NCBI GenBank assembly: GCA_963802915.1
Contig: CAWDKQ010000016.1
Location: 434,001 to 498,000, forward strand
Source of the DNA: JAICMB01 sp963802915
Lineage (GTDB): Bacteria; Acidobacteriota; Terriglobia; Bryobacterales; Bryobacteraceae
Direction of reading: 5' to 3'
DNA: 64,000 nucleotides
Part shown: in pieces, positions 52,511 to 63,599 of the stretch
Layout of the letters: each line of letters begins with the position of its first letter
How positions within the stretch are numbered: the stretch's first letter is position 1
Position numbers and translations under genes: made by a program
Notes under the pieces: generated by a model
What the model saw: only the letters and a program-made list of their open reading frames with translations
Database searches by the model: none
Told to the model about the DNA's origin: nothing

Positions 52511-54721
52511 ATGAGGTCCCTTCCCGTCATCCTGTTCCTCTGCGCCGTCGTTTGCGCGACCTTCCTATCCAAAACAAGGGCCGACTCGTCGAACTCGACC
52601 CCTCCCTACAAGAACCCGAGCTTCACTCCCGACCAGCGCGTTGCCGATCTGTTGGAACGCATGACGCTGGATGAAAAAGTGGCCATGCTCGCCGGCGCCG
52701 GTTGGATGGAAACGGTACCGAATGCGCGGCTCGGCATCCCTTCCATCAAGATGGCCGATGGTCCTATGGGCGTCCGCTCGTGGCTGGGAAGTTCCGCGGT
52801 CACAAACGCCTCGGCGCCCATCCGCAGCACCGCGTTTCCAGCGGGTGTTGCCATGGCTGCAACGTGGAATCCGGACCTGGTGCGGCGCGAGGGGAAAGCG
52901 ATCGGGCAGGAGGTGAAGGCGCATGGCCGCGATATGATTCTCGGGCCGACCGTCAACATCGCTCGCGTGCCGCTGTGGGGACGCAATTTCGAAGGATACG
53001 GCGAAGACCCGTACCTGACCTCGCGCCTAGGCGTTGCGTATATCCGGGGCGTGCAGAGCGAGGGCGTGATTCCCTCAGTCAAACATTTCGACGCGAACAA
53101 CCAGGAGTTTGAGCGGCATCGTGTCGACGCAGCCATCAGCGAGCGCGCGCTACGGGAAATTTATCTGCCGGCGTTCAAAGCGGCGGTACAAGAGGCTGGC
53201 GTTTGGGTCGTGATGAACGCGTACAACAAGGTCAACGGAGAATATTGCGCCGAGAGCGATCACTTGTTGGGCGAGATCTTGAGGAAGGAATGGGGATTCA
53301 AGGGATTCGTGATTTCCGATTGGGGCAGCACGTATTCCACATCCGCAACCATCAACGCGGGGATGGATCTCGAGATGCCCGGCGGACAGGCGATGCGAAC
53401 CTGGCTCGCCAAGGCTTCGACCCAGGCGGACGGAAACGGTTGTGGATGGCTTGCTCCGGACAAAGTCATGCCCGAGATCGAAGCCGGCAGGATTTCAAAG
53501 GCGCCCATCGATACAAACGTCGGGAAGATCCTGCGCATTATGTTCGAAAGCGGATTATTCGATAAGCAGCATACGGCGAGTGGTCCGCTGGACACGCCGG
53601 AACAGAAAACGCTGGCCCGCGAGGCGGCTACTCAATCGATTGTGTTGCTCAAGAATGCCGGCGAGATCCTGCCGATTAAGACCACGCGCGTTCATTCCAT
53701 CGCAGTGATCGGTCCCAATGCAGCGGTCGCGCGCAATGGCGGTGGAAGCTCTCGCGTGCTGCCGTTCTACGCGATCACGCCGCTCGATGGTATTCGCGAG
53801 CGCGCCGGTAGTAGCGTGAAGGTCAGCTATGCCTTGGGAGTTTCAATGGAAGGCGAAAAGGAAAGCGATAAGGCCCCCGGCCAATTGAAGGAGGAAGCTG
53901 TGGCTCTCGCCGCTAAATCCGACTTGGCGATCGTTGTGGCTGGCTACGCATCCAATCTGGAATCCGAGGGTTTCGATCGCACGACGCTGAACCTTCCCGC
54001 CGGCCAGGACGATCTCATTCGCGCCGTCGCTGCGGCGAACAAGAATACGATTGTGGTGATCAACGCGGGTTCACCTGTCGCGATGGATTGGATCGAACAG
54101 ACTCCCGCGGTTTTGGATATGTGGTACGGCGGCCAGGAGGGTGGCCACGCGATCGCTTCAGTGCTTTTCGGCGATGCAAATCCGTCGGGCAAATTGCCCG
54201 TCACGTTCCCAAAGAGAATCGAGGATTCGCCGGCGTTTGGAAATTATCCCGGCACGAATCTTCATGTCGATTACGCGGAGGGAATTTACGTCGGCTATCG
54301 GCATTTCGACACGCGGGACATCCAGCCGTTGTTTCCTTTCGGCCATGGTCTTTCTTATACGAAATTCGAATTGTCGGGACTCGAGGTTTCGCCGTCAAAG
54401 GTCGCGATGAACAAGCCGGTCCAGGTAAAGCTGCGCGTCCGAAATACGGGTTCGACCGCGGGAGCTGAGGTGGTGCAACTGTACTTGCATGACGTCAAAG
54501 CCAGCGTGGATCGTCCGGTCAAGGAGCTCAAAGGATTTCAGCGTGTGTATCTGAAACCTGGCGAGACGCAAACGGTTTCGTTCACTCTCGACGCATCGGC
54601 GATGTCTTTCTTCAGTCCGACGCAAAAGGCATGGGTCGCCGAGCCGGGCGCTTTCGAGGTGCTTGCAGGAACCTCGTCTCGCGATATCCGGCTGAGAGGG
54701 AAATTCGAGCTGGTTCGATGA
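52511..54721 (+). CDS. secreted GH3 beta-glucosidase
   Basis: 736 residues with signal peptide (LPVILFLCAVVCATFLS). The GH3 barrel has RLGIPSIKMADGPMGVRSW, GRNFEGYGEDPYLTSRLG, SVKHFDANNQEFERH and the nucleophile Asp in GFVISDWGSTYS. The second alpha/beta-sandwich domain (SIVLLKNAGEILPI, AGYASNLESEGFDRTTLNLP) and the C-terminal fibronectin-III-like domain (VRNTGSTAGAEVVQLYLHD) complete the three-domain layout. It is exported and probably acts on oligosaccharides from plant or microbial polymers. Confidence 0.92.
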   Translation: MRSLPVILFLCAVVCATFLSKTRADSSNSTPPYKNPSFTPDQRVADLLERMTLDEKVAMLAGAGWMETVPNARLGIPSIKMADGPMGVRSWLGSSAVTNASAPIRSTAFPAGVAMAATWNPDLVRREGKAIGQEVKAHGRDMILGPTVNIARVPLWGRNFEGYGEDPYLTSRLGVAYIRGVQSEGVIPSVKHFDANNQEFERHRVDAAISERALREIYLPAFKAAVQEAGVWVVMNAYNKVNGEYCAESDHLLGEILRKEWGFKGFVISDWGSTYSTSATINAGMDLEMPGGQAMRTWLAKASTQADGNGCGWLAPDKVMPEIEAGRISKAPIDTNVGKILRIMFESGLFDKQHTASGPLDTPEQKTLAREAATQSIVLLKNAGEILPIKTTRVHSIAVIGPNAAVARNGGGSSRVLPFYAITPLDGIRERAGSSVKVSYALGVSMEGEKESDKAPGQLKEEAVALAAKSDLAIVVAGYASNLESEGFDRTTLNLPAGQDDLIRAVAAANKNTIVVINAGSPVAMDWIEQTPAVLDMWYGGQEGGHAIASVLFGDANPSGKLPVTFPKRIEDSPAFGNYPGTNLHVDYAEGIYVGYRHFDTRDIQPLFPFGHGLSYTKFELSGLEVSPSKVAMNKPVQVKLRVRNTGSTAGAEVVQLYLHDVKASVDRPVKELKGFQRVYLKPGETQTVSFTLDASAMSFFSPTQKAWVAEPGAFEVLAGTSSRDIRLRGKFELVR

Positions 54722-54734
54722 AATCTACGATCTA

Positions 54735-55592
54735 CTACTTGCTCTCGGGTTCGTCATAACCCTTCAATCGACGAATCCAGATATTTCGGAAACGAACTGG
54801 GCTGTTGTGGTTCTGCAGAACCAGCGGCAGCTCCGCGGGATGCGGCGTGTAATGCGCAACGGCGCGATAGACAGTGGGTCCCATCGACGCTTTGTGGTTG
54901 TGCAGCAGAACGCCGTTTAGAAAAACTGTAAAGTAAGCAGGGCTGACGAGTTTATCCCCATTGAATTTGGGCGCTTCGAACACGATGTCGTAAACCTGCC
55001 ATTCGCCCGGCTTGCGCGCTGGATTGGCCAGTGGCGGCCACTGCCCATAAATTGCGCCGGCCGCACCATCGGCGTAAGTGGGATTGTTGGAATTGTCGAG
55101 GACTTGAATTTCATAGAGTCCCATCAGGATGACGCCGCTGTTTCCGCGGCCCTGGCTGGTGCCGTGAATATCGGCCGGCTCGGACCATTCGACATGCAAC
55201 TGGCAGTCTCCAAAACTCTGTTTCGTTTCGATGTCGCCAGTATGAGGGACTGCTTCCACGTAGCCGTTTTCGAGTTTCCACTCTGGTACTTGTCCCGTGC
55301 TTCCACCGTGCGTAATGGAGCTGGCGTGCGCTGTCCAGGAAGAAAGATCCTTGCCGTCGAAGAGAACGATGGCATCGGACGGAGCGCCGCCGGGTTCGGA
55401 AGCGGGAGTAACTACGGGCGCATGCGGACGCCTGTCGTCGTGAACATGCCATGGAAGCCCTGGTAGCAGGGGCGTGTCTTCAAAGCCGAGGTCATGATTT
55501 GCGTGTTGGCTGGGGGTGGTGGTTTGGGTGAACGCGGGAGTCGCAAGCCATAGGAGGGCCGCTCCCGCAAGGGTGTGAGAGAGTATTTGCAT
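54735..55592 (-). CDS. secreted DUF1080 (3-keto-disaccharide hydrolase-like) protein
   Basis: Start ATG 55592 with AGAAGGACT just upstream; 285 residues. Signal peptide (LAGAALLWLATPAFTQ), then the DUF1080 lectin-like beta domain with IVLFDGKDLSSWTAHAS, DCQLHVEWSEPADIHGTSQG, RGNSGVILMGLYEIQVLDN and PLVLQNHNSPVRFRNIWIR. Members of this family hydrolyse 3-keto-glycosides or bind sugars. It is convergent with the GH3 gene (13 bp gap). Confidence 0.88.
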   Translation of the reverse strand: MQILSHTLAGAALLWLATPAFTQTTTPSQHANHDLGFEDTPLLPGLPWHVHDDRRPHAPVVTPASEPGGAPSDAIVLFDGKDLSSWTAHASSITHGGSTGQVPEWKLENGYVEAVPHTGDIETKQSFGDCQLHVEWSEPADIHGTSQGRGNSGVILMGLYEIQVLDNSNNPTYADGAAGAIYGQWPPLANPARKPGEWQVYDIVFEAPKFNGDKLVSPAYFTVFLNGVLLHNHKASMGPTVYRAVAHYTPHPAELPLVLQNHNSPVRFRNIWIRRLKGYDEPESK

Positions 55593-55662
55593 AGTCCTTC
55601 TACCGTCACTGTACACTAGTGAAATCCTGGAACCGAATTTTTCATCACGGCTGCGTTGGCAG

Positions 55663-56772
55663 ATGCAGCCGAATCCGCTGTCGCGGCTGATTGAGCAGAA
55701 ACGAGCCGCCGGCGTAGCAATTCTCGATCTCACAGAATCGAATCCCACGCGTGCGCGGATCGTTTATCCATCGATCACGGCGCTGCCCGAAGCGCCCACT
55801 TACGATCCCAATCCGGCAGGCTTGTTATCAGCGAGGCAAGCGGTCTCGACGTACTATGGGGGACGCGTCTCAACAGACCGCATCCTGCTGACCGCAAGCA
55901 CCAGCGAAGCGTACGGCTTCCTGTTTAAGCTCCTGACCGATCCCGGCGACGAAGTGCTGGTTCCACGGCCCTCTTATCCGCTCTTCGAATTTCTAGCCGA
56001 ACTGGAATCCGTGAAGGCGGTGCAGTATCCGCTGATTTACGACCATGGCTGGATGATCGATTTCGAAGCTCTCGAGTCTCTAATCGGCCCGAGAACGCGC
56101 GCCATCGTGCTGGTAAATCCGAATAACCCAACCGGCTCTTATCTCAAGAAACAGGAACTGGATCAGCTTGCAGCTTTGTGTCAGAAAAATGGCTTCGCGG
56201 TTCTCTCAGACGAAGTCTTCGCCGATTTCGCCTTCAATCACGACGATCGCCGCGTAACGACACTGGCGGACGCCGGAAACGTGCTGTCATTCTCACTGAG
56301 CGGGCTGTCGAAGGTATCGGGAATGCCGCAGATGAAGCTGGGATGGATCATAGTCTCCGGTCCCGAACCGCAGCGGGCAGAAGCGTATTTGCGTCTCGAA
56401 CTGATTGCGGATACCTACCTGTCAGTCGGCACTCCCGTTCAACTCGCTGCGGGCAATCTCATCGAAGCCCGTCATGGTATTCAGAAGCAAATCCGAAGCC
56501 GCACGTCGATCAATCTCGCGCGGCTGCGAGAACGTGTCCAATCGACGGCATTTGGCCTTCTCGATGTAGAGGGAGGCTGGTACGCCATCCTCGAAGCGCC
56601 CAAAATCCGAAGCGAAGAAGAGTGGGTGCTGGAGCTATTGCGGCGAGAAAACGTCCTGATCCAGCCGGGCTTCTTCTACGACTTCGACCGCGAGGCTTTT
56701 CTGGTGCTCAGTCTGCTCACTCCGGAAGATGTTTTTGAAGAAGGGACTGCTCGCCTTCTCGCACTCGCGTAA
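55663..56772 (+). CDS. PLP-dependent class I/II aminotransferase
   Basis: 369 residues from the first available ATG. Motifs: LDLTESNPTRARIVYPS, VPRPSYPLFEFLAEL, VNPNNPTGSYLKKQEL, and the PLP Lys in FSLSGLSKVSGMPQMKLGWI. Codons just upstream read FSSRLRWQ, which I recall as the conserved N-terminus of this subfamily (normally MFSSR...), but the position of the initiator is AAT here and no usual start codon lies upstream in frame. The translated start may therefore be shorter than, or mutated from, the ancestral one. The substrate is not determined. Confidence 0.85.
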   Translation: MQPNPLSRLIEQKRAAGVAILDLTESNPTRARIVYPSITALPEAPTYDPNPAGLLSARQAVSTYYGGRVSTDRILLTASTSEAYGFLFKLLTDPGDEVLVPRPSYPLFEFLAELESVKAVQYPLIYDHGWMIDFEALESLIGPRTRAIVLVNPNNPTGSYLKKQELDQLAALCQKNGFAVLSDEVFADFAFNHDDRRVTTLADAGNVLSFSLSGLSKVSGMPQMKLGWIIVSGPEPQRAEAYLRLELIADTYLSVGTPVQLAAGNLIEARHGIQKQIRSRTSINLARLRERVQSTAFGLLDVEGGWYAILEAPKIRSEEEWVLELLRRENVLIQPGFFYDFDREAFLVLSLLTPEDVFEEGTARLLALA

Positions 56773-57763
56773 CCGCATCGCGAATGGCTTTAACCACCAC
56801 GTCCGGCTCGTCTAATTGAATCCAGTGACCGCTCTTCTCCGCGACGATATGAGTCACGTCGGTCGAGAGTTTCTGTACTTCGGAAGGAAGCCAAGCTGTG
56901 CGGCTTTCGGCTCCAGTGAGGATAATTACGGGCACATTGAGCGGCTGCGCATCGATCATCGTGCCAACGCTCTCCGGAAGTCTCGCGAGATGATCCCCCA
57001 TGGACGCAAACGACTTCGGAAGACACCAGTGAGACATGATGGACGGCCACAATTCCTGCGGCATCTTCCGAACTTCCCCGACCAGCCGTTCCATGGTGGC
57101 CAAACCCGCGCCGGTGGATGTCGCCCGTCCGATCATTCGAGGCAAGGAGCGCGATCCCCGAGCCAGCCGCGTAAGCGTGAACCGCACCACCCCTAATCGG
57201 GCGAGCAAAGCGCCGTAGCGCGAAAGAAGAGCCCCTCCAGCCAGGTTACGCGTCTGCTGGGCCGTTATGGGATGCCATTCCTGTGGACGCAAAGGGTCGA
57301 CGAGCACGAGCGCCGCGACTTCTTGTGGATAACGCATCGTATAGAGCCGCACCACAAGGCCGCCGAAAGAATGTCCCACCAAAACATACGGCTGACGAAC
57401 GGCGACAGCCCGCAGCAACTCGTGCAGCTCCTCGACAACCTGACCGGCACTACGCGGCGTCCGAGCCGGATCGCTCCAGCCGAGCCCGGCGCGGTCATAA
57501 CTCAAAACCTGAGTGAATGCTGAGACGTCGGTTTGTACGCGACGCCAGTTTACACAAGTCGCTGAGATCCCGGCTTCGAGAATCACGGCTGGACTTCCCT
57601 GCCCCATCGAATAGTAGTGAAGCCGTTGCGCGCCCGCCTGGATCAGACGGCCCGGCGCGGGGAAGCGTCTGGAATCGCCTCTTACGCCGATCCACTGATA
57701 AATCAGACCGGCGGCCACCATCAGCACCGCCAGGGCGAGCACAACGATAAATACGGTTGTCAA
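56717..57763 (-). CDS. alpha/beta hydrolase with N-terminal membrane anchor
   Basis: Start TTG 57763 overlaps the stop of the upstream membrane protein (TTGA); longer frames are spurious. 348 residues: one N-terminal helix (TTVFIVVLALAVLMVAAGLI), then an alpha/beta-hydrolase fold with YDRAGLGWSDPARTPRSAGQ, nucleophile Ser in LVGHSFGGLVVRLY, LVDPLRPQEW and the late His in EKSGHWIQLDEPDVV. Substrate unknown. Its 3' end overlaps the convergent aminotransferase by 56 bp. Confidence 0.85.
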   Translation of the reverse strand: MTTVFIVVLALAVLMVAAGLIYQWIGVRGDSRRFPAPGRLIQAGAQRLHYYSMGQGSPAVILEAGISATCVNWRRVQTDVSAFTQVLSYDRAGLGWSDPARTPRSAGQVVEELHELLRAVAVRQPYVLVGHSFGGLVVRLYTMRYPQEVAALVLVDPLRPQEWHPITAQQTRNLAGGALLSRYGALLARLGVVRFTLTRLARGSRSLPRMIGRATSTGAGLATMERLVGEVRKMPQELWPSIMSHWCLPKSFASMGDHLARLPESVGTMIDAQPLNVPVIILTGAESRTAWLPSEVQKLSTDVTHIVAEKSGHWIQLDEPDVVVKAIRDAVTRVREGEQSLLQKHLPE

Positions 57764-58476
57764 TCGGAGATGGCCAACTCCCCAGGTACAATGCGCCGCG
57801 TACGCGGCAGGACGCCGCGGCGAGCCAACAGTCCTGTGAAAACAAGAATGGCGACGAATACGGTCAGCTTGATCGCATCGGCCACGCGGGAGTGAGCGGG
57901 AAGCACGATCCAGAGCAGACCGGCAACCGGCTGAGCGAAGCAGACCGCCCAAACCGATCCGTAGAAATAGCGCCGCTCATGACCTTCACCCTTAGTGGAC
58001 GGTTTTACGCGCGGCAGGACGCCAAACGCGCCGAGTATCCAGATCAGAATCGCCATCGGGAAGTAAGCGTAATCGTAGATCTGTCGAAGCTGCCATTTGC
58101 CCGTGACGATCGCATCCACGAGTCCCGCCGCATTCAGAACAGCGTACGTGATGAGAGCGCTCCACGCGAAGGTATAGCAGACGCGCCGATACAGCGGATT
58201 CGGTTTGTCTTCGGTAAATCGGATAATGTACGGCCGCGGTTCCACTCCCGGCAGACGTCCCCGCAAACCTGCGATGCCGGTGCCGACGAGCACCGCTCCC
58301 AGCCACAGAGCCATCGGCTTGCTGAAGCCGTACGCGAAAAGACTGAACGTCAGAGGACCAGGCGCGAGGAAGAAGACGAAAATCCATATGGGCCAATGCG
58401 AGAAGCGATAGTGGACTTTATTTCGCTCCCGCAGTTTGCGGGCGCCGGCGAGTTCAATGCGAACCGCTTCCGCCAA
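57760..58476 (-). CDS. integral membrane protein of unknown function
   Basis: 238 residues with six or seven predicted helices (IWIFVFFLAPGPLTFSLFAY; LWLGAVLVGTGIAGLRG; FAWSALITYAVLNAAGLVDA; FPMAILIWILGAFGVLP; AVCFAQPVAGLLWIVLP; LTVFVAILVFTGLLARRG). I do not recognise the family. It is translationally coupled to the downstream hydrolase (TTGA overlap) and 4 bp from the SDR gene, so the set 59640-56717 is one operon. Confidence 0.7.
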   Translation of the reverse strand: MAEAVRIELAGARKLRERNKVHYRFSHWPIWIFVFFLAPGPLTFSLFAYGFSKPMALWLGAVLVGTGIAGLRGRLPGVEPRPYIIRFTEDKPNPLYRRVCYTFAWSALITYAVLNAAGLVDAIVTGKWQLRQIYDYAYFPMAILIWILGAFGVLPRVKPSTKGEGHERRYFYGSVWAVCFAQPVAGLLWIVLPAHSRVADAIKLTVFVAILVFTGLLARRGVLPRTRRIVPGELAISD

Positions 58477-58480
58477 GCGA

Positions 58481-59215
58481 TCAGGCTCCCTTCACCAGCC
58501 CACCGTCAATAGCGATGGATGAGCCGGTGATATAGCTCGCTCGTTCGGACGCGAGGAACACCACGATATTCGCAAATTCCTCCGGCGTGGCAAGGCGTCC
58601 GAGTGGAATCTGATCGAGCGGAATTTTACCTCGAAACTCCTTCAATCGCTCCGTCGCCGTGAATCCAGGACACACGTTGTTCACCAGAACATTGTACGGC
58701 GCGTATTCGTTCGACAGCGTCTTCACCAGTCCCCGAACAGCGGATCGAACCGCGTTTGAGAGAACGAGATTGGTCATAGGCTGCAGAACCGCGACCGAAG
58801 TAATCGTGATGAGTCGTCCCCAACGGCGCTCTTTCATAATGGGCAACACATGACGCGCGAAATAGAGAGTGCTCATCAAGTTGAGATCGACAGCGGAGCG
58901 CCAGTCATCGACGGAAGTGTCGGCAAACGGCTTCGATGGCGGCCCGCCGGCGTTGGTGACGCAGATGTCTACGCGGCCATACTTATCCTGGACGCGCTCA
59001 ACGAATGACCGGACTTGAGCTTCATCCGTGACATCGACCGTCTGAGCAAAAACATCGCCACCGATCTCACGAGCCGCCGCCTGCACGCGCTCTTCGTCGC
59101 GGGAACAGATAGCCACGCGCGCCCCTTCCGCCGCGAGTCCCTGGGCGACAGCCTTGCCAAGGCCGGCGCTCGCGGCAGCGACAATGGCCACGCGATCCGA
59201 AAGTCCGAGATCCAT
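58481..59215 (-). CDS. short-chain dehydrogenase/reductase-like protein lacking the YxxxK motif
   Basis: 244 residues. NAD(P)-binding TGxxxGxG region is altered to AAASAGLGKAVAQGLA, NNAG is present as TNAGGP, the catalytic Ser is in LITITSVAVLQ, but the Tyr-x-x-x-Lys is replaced by Ser-x-x-x-Arg in SNAVRSAVRGL. The C-terminal CPGFTATERL and SSIAIDGGLVKGA are typical. A subfamily with this change exists in many soil bacteria, labelled SDR family oxidoreductase. Its chemistry may differ from the usual reductases. Its start overlaps the stop of the response regulator gene (TGATG). Confidence 0.85.
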   Translation of the reverse strand: MDLGLSDRVAIVAAASAGLGKAVAQGLAAEGARVAICSRDEERVQAAAREIGGDVFAQTVDVTDEAQVRSFVERVQDKYGRVDICVTNAGGPPSKPFADTSVDDWRSAVDLNLMSTLYFARHVLPIMKERRWGRLITITSVAVLQPMTNLVLSNAVRSAVRGLVKTLSNEYAPYNVLVNNVCPGFTATERLKEFRGKIPLDQIPLGRLATPEEFANIVVFLASERASYITGSSIAIDGGLVKGA

Positions 59216-59640
59216 CAGGCGGGGAGGCAGACCGTGCTCAACCAGTATGACTCGATATTTTCAATCAATTCGAGGTACTGGAACAGGTCCTGCGGCTTGG
59301 TGAGATAGCAATTGGCGTGGCGCTCATACGCGCTCACGACATCTTTCTCCGAATCGGAAGTTGTCAGAATAATCACCGGTATGTGACGGAGTTGTGGATC
59401 GTCCTTGATTTCGCTCAGTACTTCCCGGCCATCGATTTTCGGCAGATTCAGATCGAGCAGAATCAAATCGGGATGCAGTGCAAAACGATATTTTCCCTGA
59501 CGGCGCAAGTAGTTGAGCGCGGCTTCTCCGTCTTCGACAACCTCTAATCGCTTGCAAATGGAGCCGAGCTGAAAGGCTTCCCGGATAAGACACACGTCGC
59601 CGGGATTGTCTTCCACTAGAAGTATCTCGATTGCGTCCAT
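59215..59640 (-). CDS. CheY-like single-domain response regulator (Rcp1 type)
   Basis: Start at the internal ATG 59640 (MDAIEILLVEDNPGDV); 141 residues. Acidic pair in LLVEDNPGD, phospho-Asp in LILLDLNLPKIDGREVL, then VIILTTSDSEKDVV (Thr) and YLTKPQDLFQYLEL (Lys). The insertion after the Asp (KIDGREVLSEIKDDPQLRHI) is typical of Rcp1-like regulators that pair with phytochrome or PAS kinases. No output domain. First gene of the operon with the SDR, membrane and hydrolase genes. Confidence 0.9.
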   Translation of the reverse strand: MDAIEILLVEDNPGDVCLIREAFQLGSICKRLEVVEDGEAALNYLRRQGKYRFALHPDLILLDLNLPKIDGREVLSEIKDDPQLRHIPVIILTTSDSEKDVVSAYERHANCYLTKPQDLFQYLELIENIESYWLSTVCLPA

Positions 59641-59660
59641 GCGGTTCAAAACCAAAGTTC

Positions 59661-61607
<1,947 letters not shown>

Positions 61608-61715
61608 GATTGCTTGTTTGATAACACAGGTGAGGAGATCTCTGCCACTCAAGGCACTCATTGCGACTGTGAAATAATCCTCGACAGGGTTACGCATGTT
61701 GCGGAGCCCCGCCCG

Positions 61716-61795
61716 TTACGCGCACGGTTCCGTATCATCGTGAAAGCCCAGGACACCGTTGCGGAACCCTGAGCGTGAGCGAGGGGAGATTGCCG
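61716..61795. repeat. dispersed GRGSVT-type repeat, copy B
   Basis: Intergenic between acs and the carboxyltransferase gene. CGGTTCCGTATCATCGTGAA and GCGGAACCC blocks match copy C at 35358-35416; the right part GAGGGGAGATTGCCGG resembles 50170-50185 and 29000-29015. Confidence 0.6.
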
Positions 61796-61826
61796 GCGAT
61801 TTCACGGCAGGCAGGATAACTAAACA

Positions 61827-63368
61827 ATGGACAGATTTGAAGAAGTCCGTCGCCGGCATAGAGCCGCGGAAGAAGGCGGCGGCATGGCAAGGCGTGAACG
61901 CCAGCACGAAGAAGGCAAGCTATCGGCGCGAGAACGCATAGACCTGCTGCTCGATGAAGGCACGTTCGAGGAGACCGACAAGCTGGTCCGCCACCGCTGC
62001 CGGGATTTCGGCATGGATTCCACTGTTATCGATGGTGACGGCTTTGTTACCGGCTACGGCCAGGTAAACGGAAGACTCACCTTTGCCTTCGCACAGGACT
62101 TCACCGTCTTTGGTGGATCCCTGTCCGAGGCAAACGCGCAGAAGATCTGCAAGATCATGGATCTCGCGCTCAAAATGGGCGCGCCGATAGTCGGACTGAA
62201 TGACTCAGGCGGCGCGCGTATTCAGGAAGGCGTACTCTCGCTTGCCGGCTACGCAGATATCTTCCTGCGAAACACGCTGGCAAGCGGTGTCATTCCGCAG
62301 ATCTCGGCGATTATGGGTCCCTGCGCCGGAGGGGCGGTCTACTCCCCTGCGTTAACGGATTTCATCCTCATGGTGGACAGAACGAGTCACATGTTTGTCA
62401 CGGGTCCCGACGTGATCAAGACAGTGACACATGAAGAAATCAGCAAGGAAGAGCTGGGCGGGGCCGAAACTCATAATTCGAAAAGCGGCGTAGCTCACTT
62501 CATCGCGCCCGGCGACCGCGATGCGCTGCGCATGGTCAGGGGGTTATTGTCTTATCTGCCGCAGAACAACCGCGAGGATCCGCCACTCCGCCCAACCTCC
62601 GATCCGGACGATCGCGCCGATGCCGAGCTCGATTCGCTGGTGCCAGCCGAATCGAACATGCCGTATGACATTAAGGACATCATTCATCGCGTCGTGGACG
62701 ACGGCGAGTTCTTTGAGGTTCATGAGCACTACGCGCGGAACGTAGTGGTGGGCTTCGCGCACTTCGGCGGCCGAAGCGTTGGTATCGTTGCCAACCAGCC
62801 GGCGTTCCTGGCCGGGTGTCTCGACATCAATTCATCTGTCAAAGCAGCGCGTTTCGTACGTTTCTGCGATGCATTCAATATACCCATAGTGACCTTCGAA
62901 GATGTTCCAGGCTTCCTGCCCGGCGCCGAACAGGAGTTTGGCGGGATCATCCGGCACGGAGCCAAACTGCTTTACGCTTACGCGGAAGCGACGGTTCCCA
63001 AGATCACAATTATCACGCGCAAGGCTTACGGCGGAGCTTATTGCGTCATGGGATCGAAACATTTACGAACGGATGTGAACTACGCCTATCCCACAGCGGA
63101 GATTGCGGTGATGGGAGCGGAAGGCGCTGTAAATATCGTGTACCGCCGCGAACTGTTGGATGCGTCAAATAAAGAATCTGTTTACCGGCAGAAAGTAGAT
63201 GAATTTCGGGATCGCTTTGCAAATCCTTTCATTGCAGCGGAACGCGGATTTATAGACGATGTGATCGAACCGCATGAGACACGATCTCGAATTATTCGAG
63301 CGCTCCGTATGTTGACGAATAAAGTCGACAGTTCGCCGCGTAAAAAACATGGGAGTATCCCACTGTAG
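61827..63368 (+). CDS. acyl-CoA carboxylase carboxyltransferase (beta) subunit
   Basis: 513 residues of the propionyl/methylmalonyl-CoA carboxyltransferase family: KLSARERIDLLLDEGTFEET, VGLNDSGGARIQEGVLSLAG, IMGPCAGGAVYSPALTDFIL, VGIVANQPAFLAGCLDINSS, VTFEDVPGFLPGAEQEFGGI, and ITRKAYGGAYCVMGSKHL. It is the CoA-binding half of a biotin carboxylase complex or of a methylmalonyl-CoA decarboxylase. The propionyl-CoA assignment is the commonest for this type, but no biotin carboxylase gene is adjacent. A candidate terminator follows at 63383. Confidence 0.9.
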   Translation: MDRFEEVRRRHRAAEEGGGMARRERQHEEGKLSARERIDLLLDEGTFEETDKLVRHRCRDFGMDSTVIDGDGFVTGYGQVNGRLTFAFAQDFTVFGGSLSEANAQKICKIMDLALKMGAPIVGLNDSGGARIQEGVLSLAGYADIFLRNTLASGVIPQISAIMGPCAGGAVYSPALTDFILMVDRTSHMFVTGPDVIKTVTHEEISKEELGGAETHNSKSGVAHFIAPGDRDALRMVRGLLSYLPQNNREDPPLRPTSDPDDRADAELDSLVPAESNMPYDIKDIIHRVVDDGEFFEVHEHYARNVVVGFAHFGGRSVGIVANQPAFLAGCLDINSSVKAARFVRFCDAFNIPIVTFEDVPGFLPGAEQEFGGIIRHGAKLLYAYAEATVPKITIITRKAYGGAYCVMGSKHLRTDVNYAYPTAEIAVMGAEGAVNIVYRRELLDASNKESVYRQKVDEFRDRFANPFIAAERGFIDDVIEPHETRSRIIRALRMLTNKVDSSPRKKHGSIPL

Positions 63369-63382
63369 CTAATCCTTATGCA

Positions 63383-63421
63383 CATTTTGCCGGGCGGGCA
63401 AAAATGCCATCTTAGTTTTTT
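63383..63421 (+). terminator. candidate rho-independent terminator
   Basis: TTTTGCC (63385-63391) pairs with GGCAAAA (63397-63403) around GGGCG, with adjacent CA/TG-type bases extending it; a run of T's follows at 63415-63421, some 11 nt after the stem. It lies just after the carboxyltransferase stop. Confidence 0.5.
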
Positions 63422-63599
63422 CGCAGCTTGTTAATTCCAAGCGACTGAATGTTAACATTCCGGCTCTCAATTAGACGTGTTGGACAACTCACCGGTGGAG
63501 TTCTCCAGGAAGCTGGAGCAATCGAACTTACCTTCTTCCAGATTCCATAAAGTTTCATCAAAATGAAAACTGGCTGTCTGCTTGCACTTAGGCGCAGGC

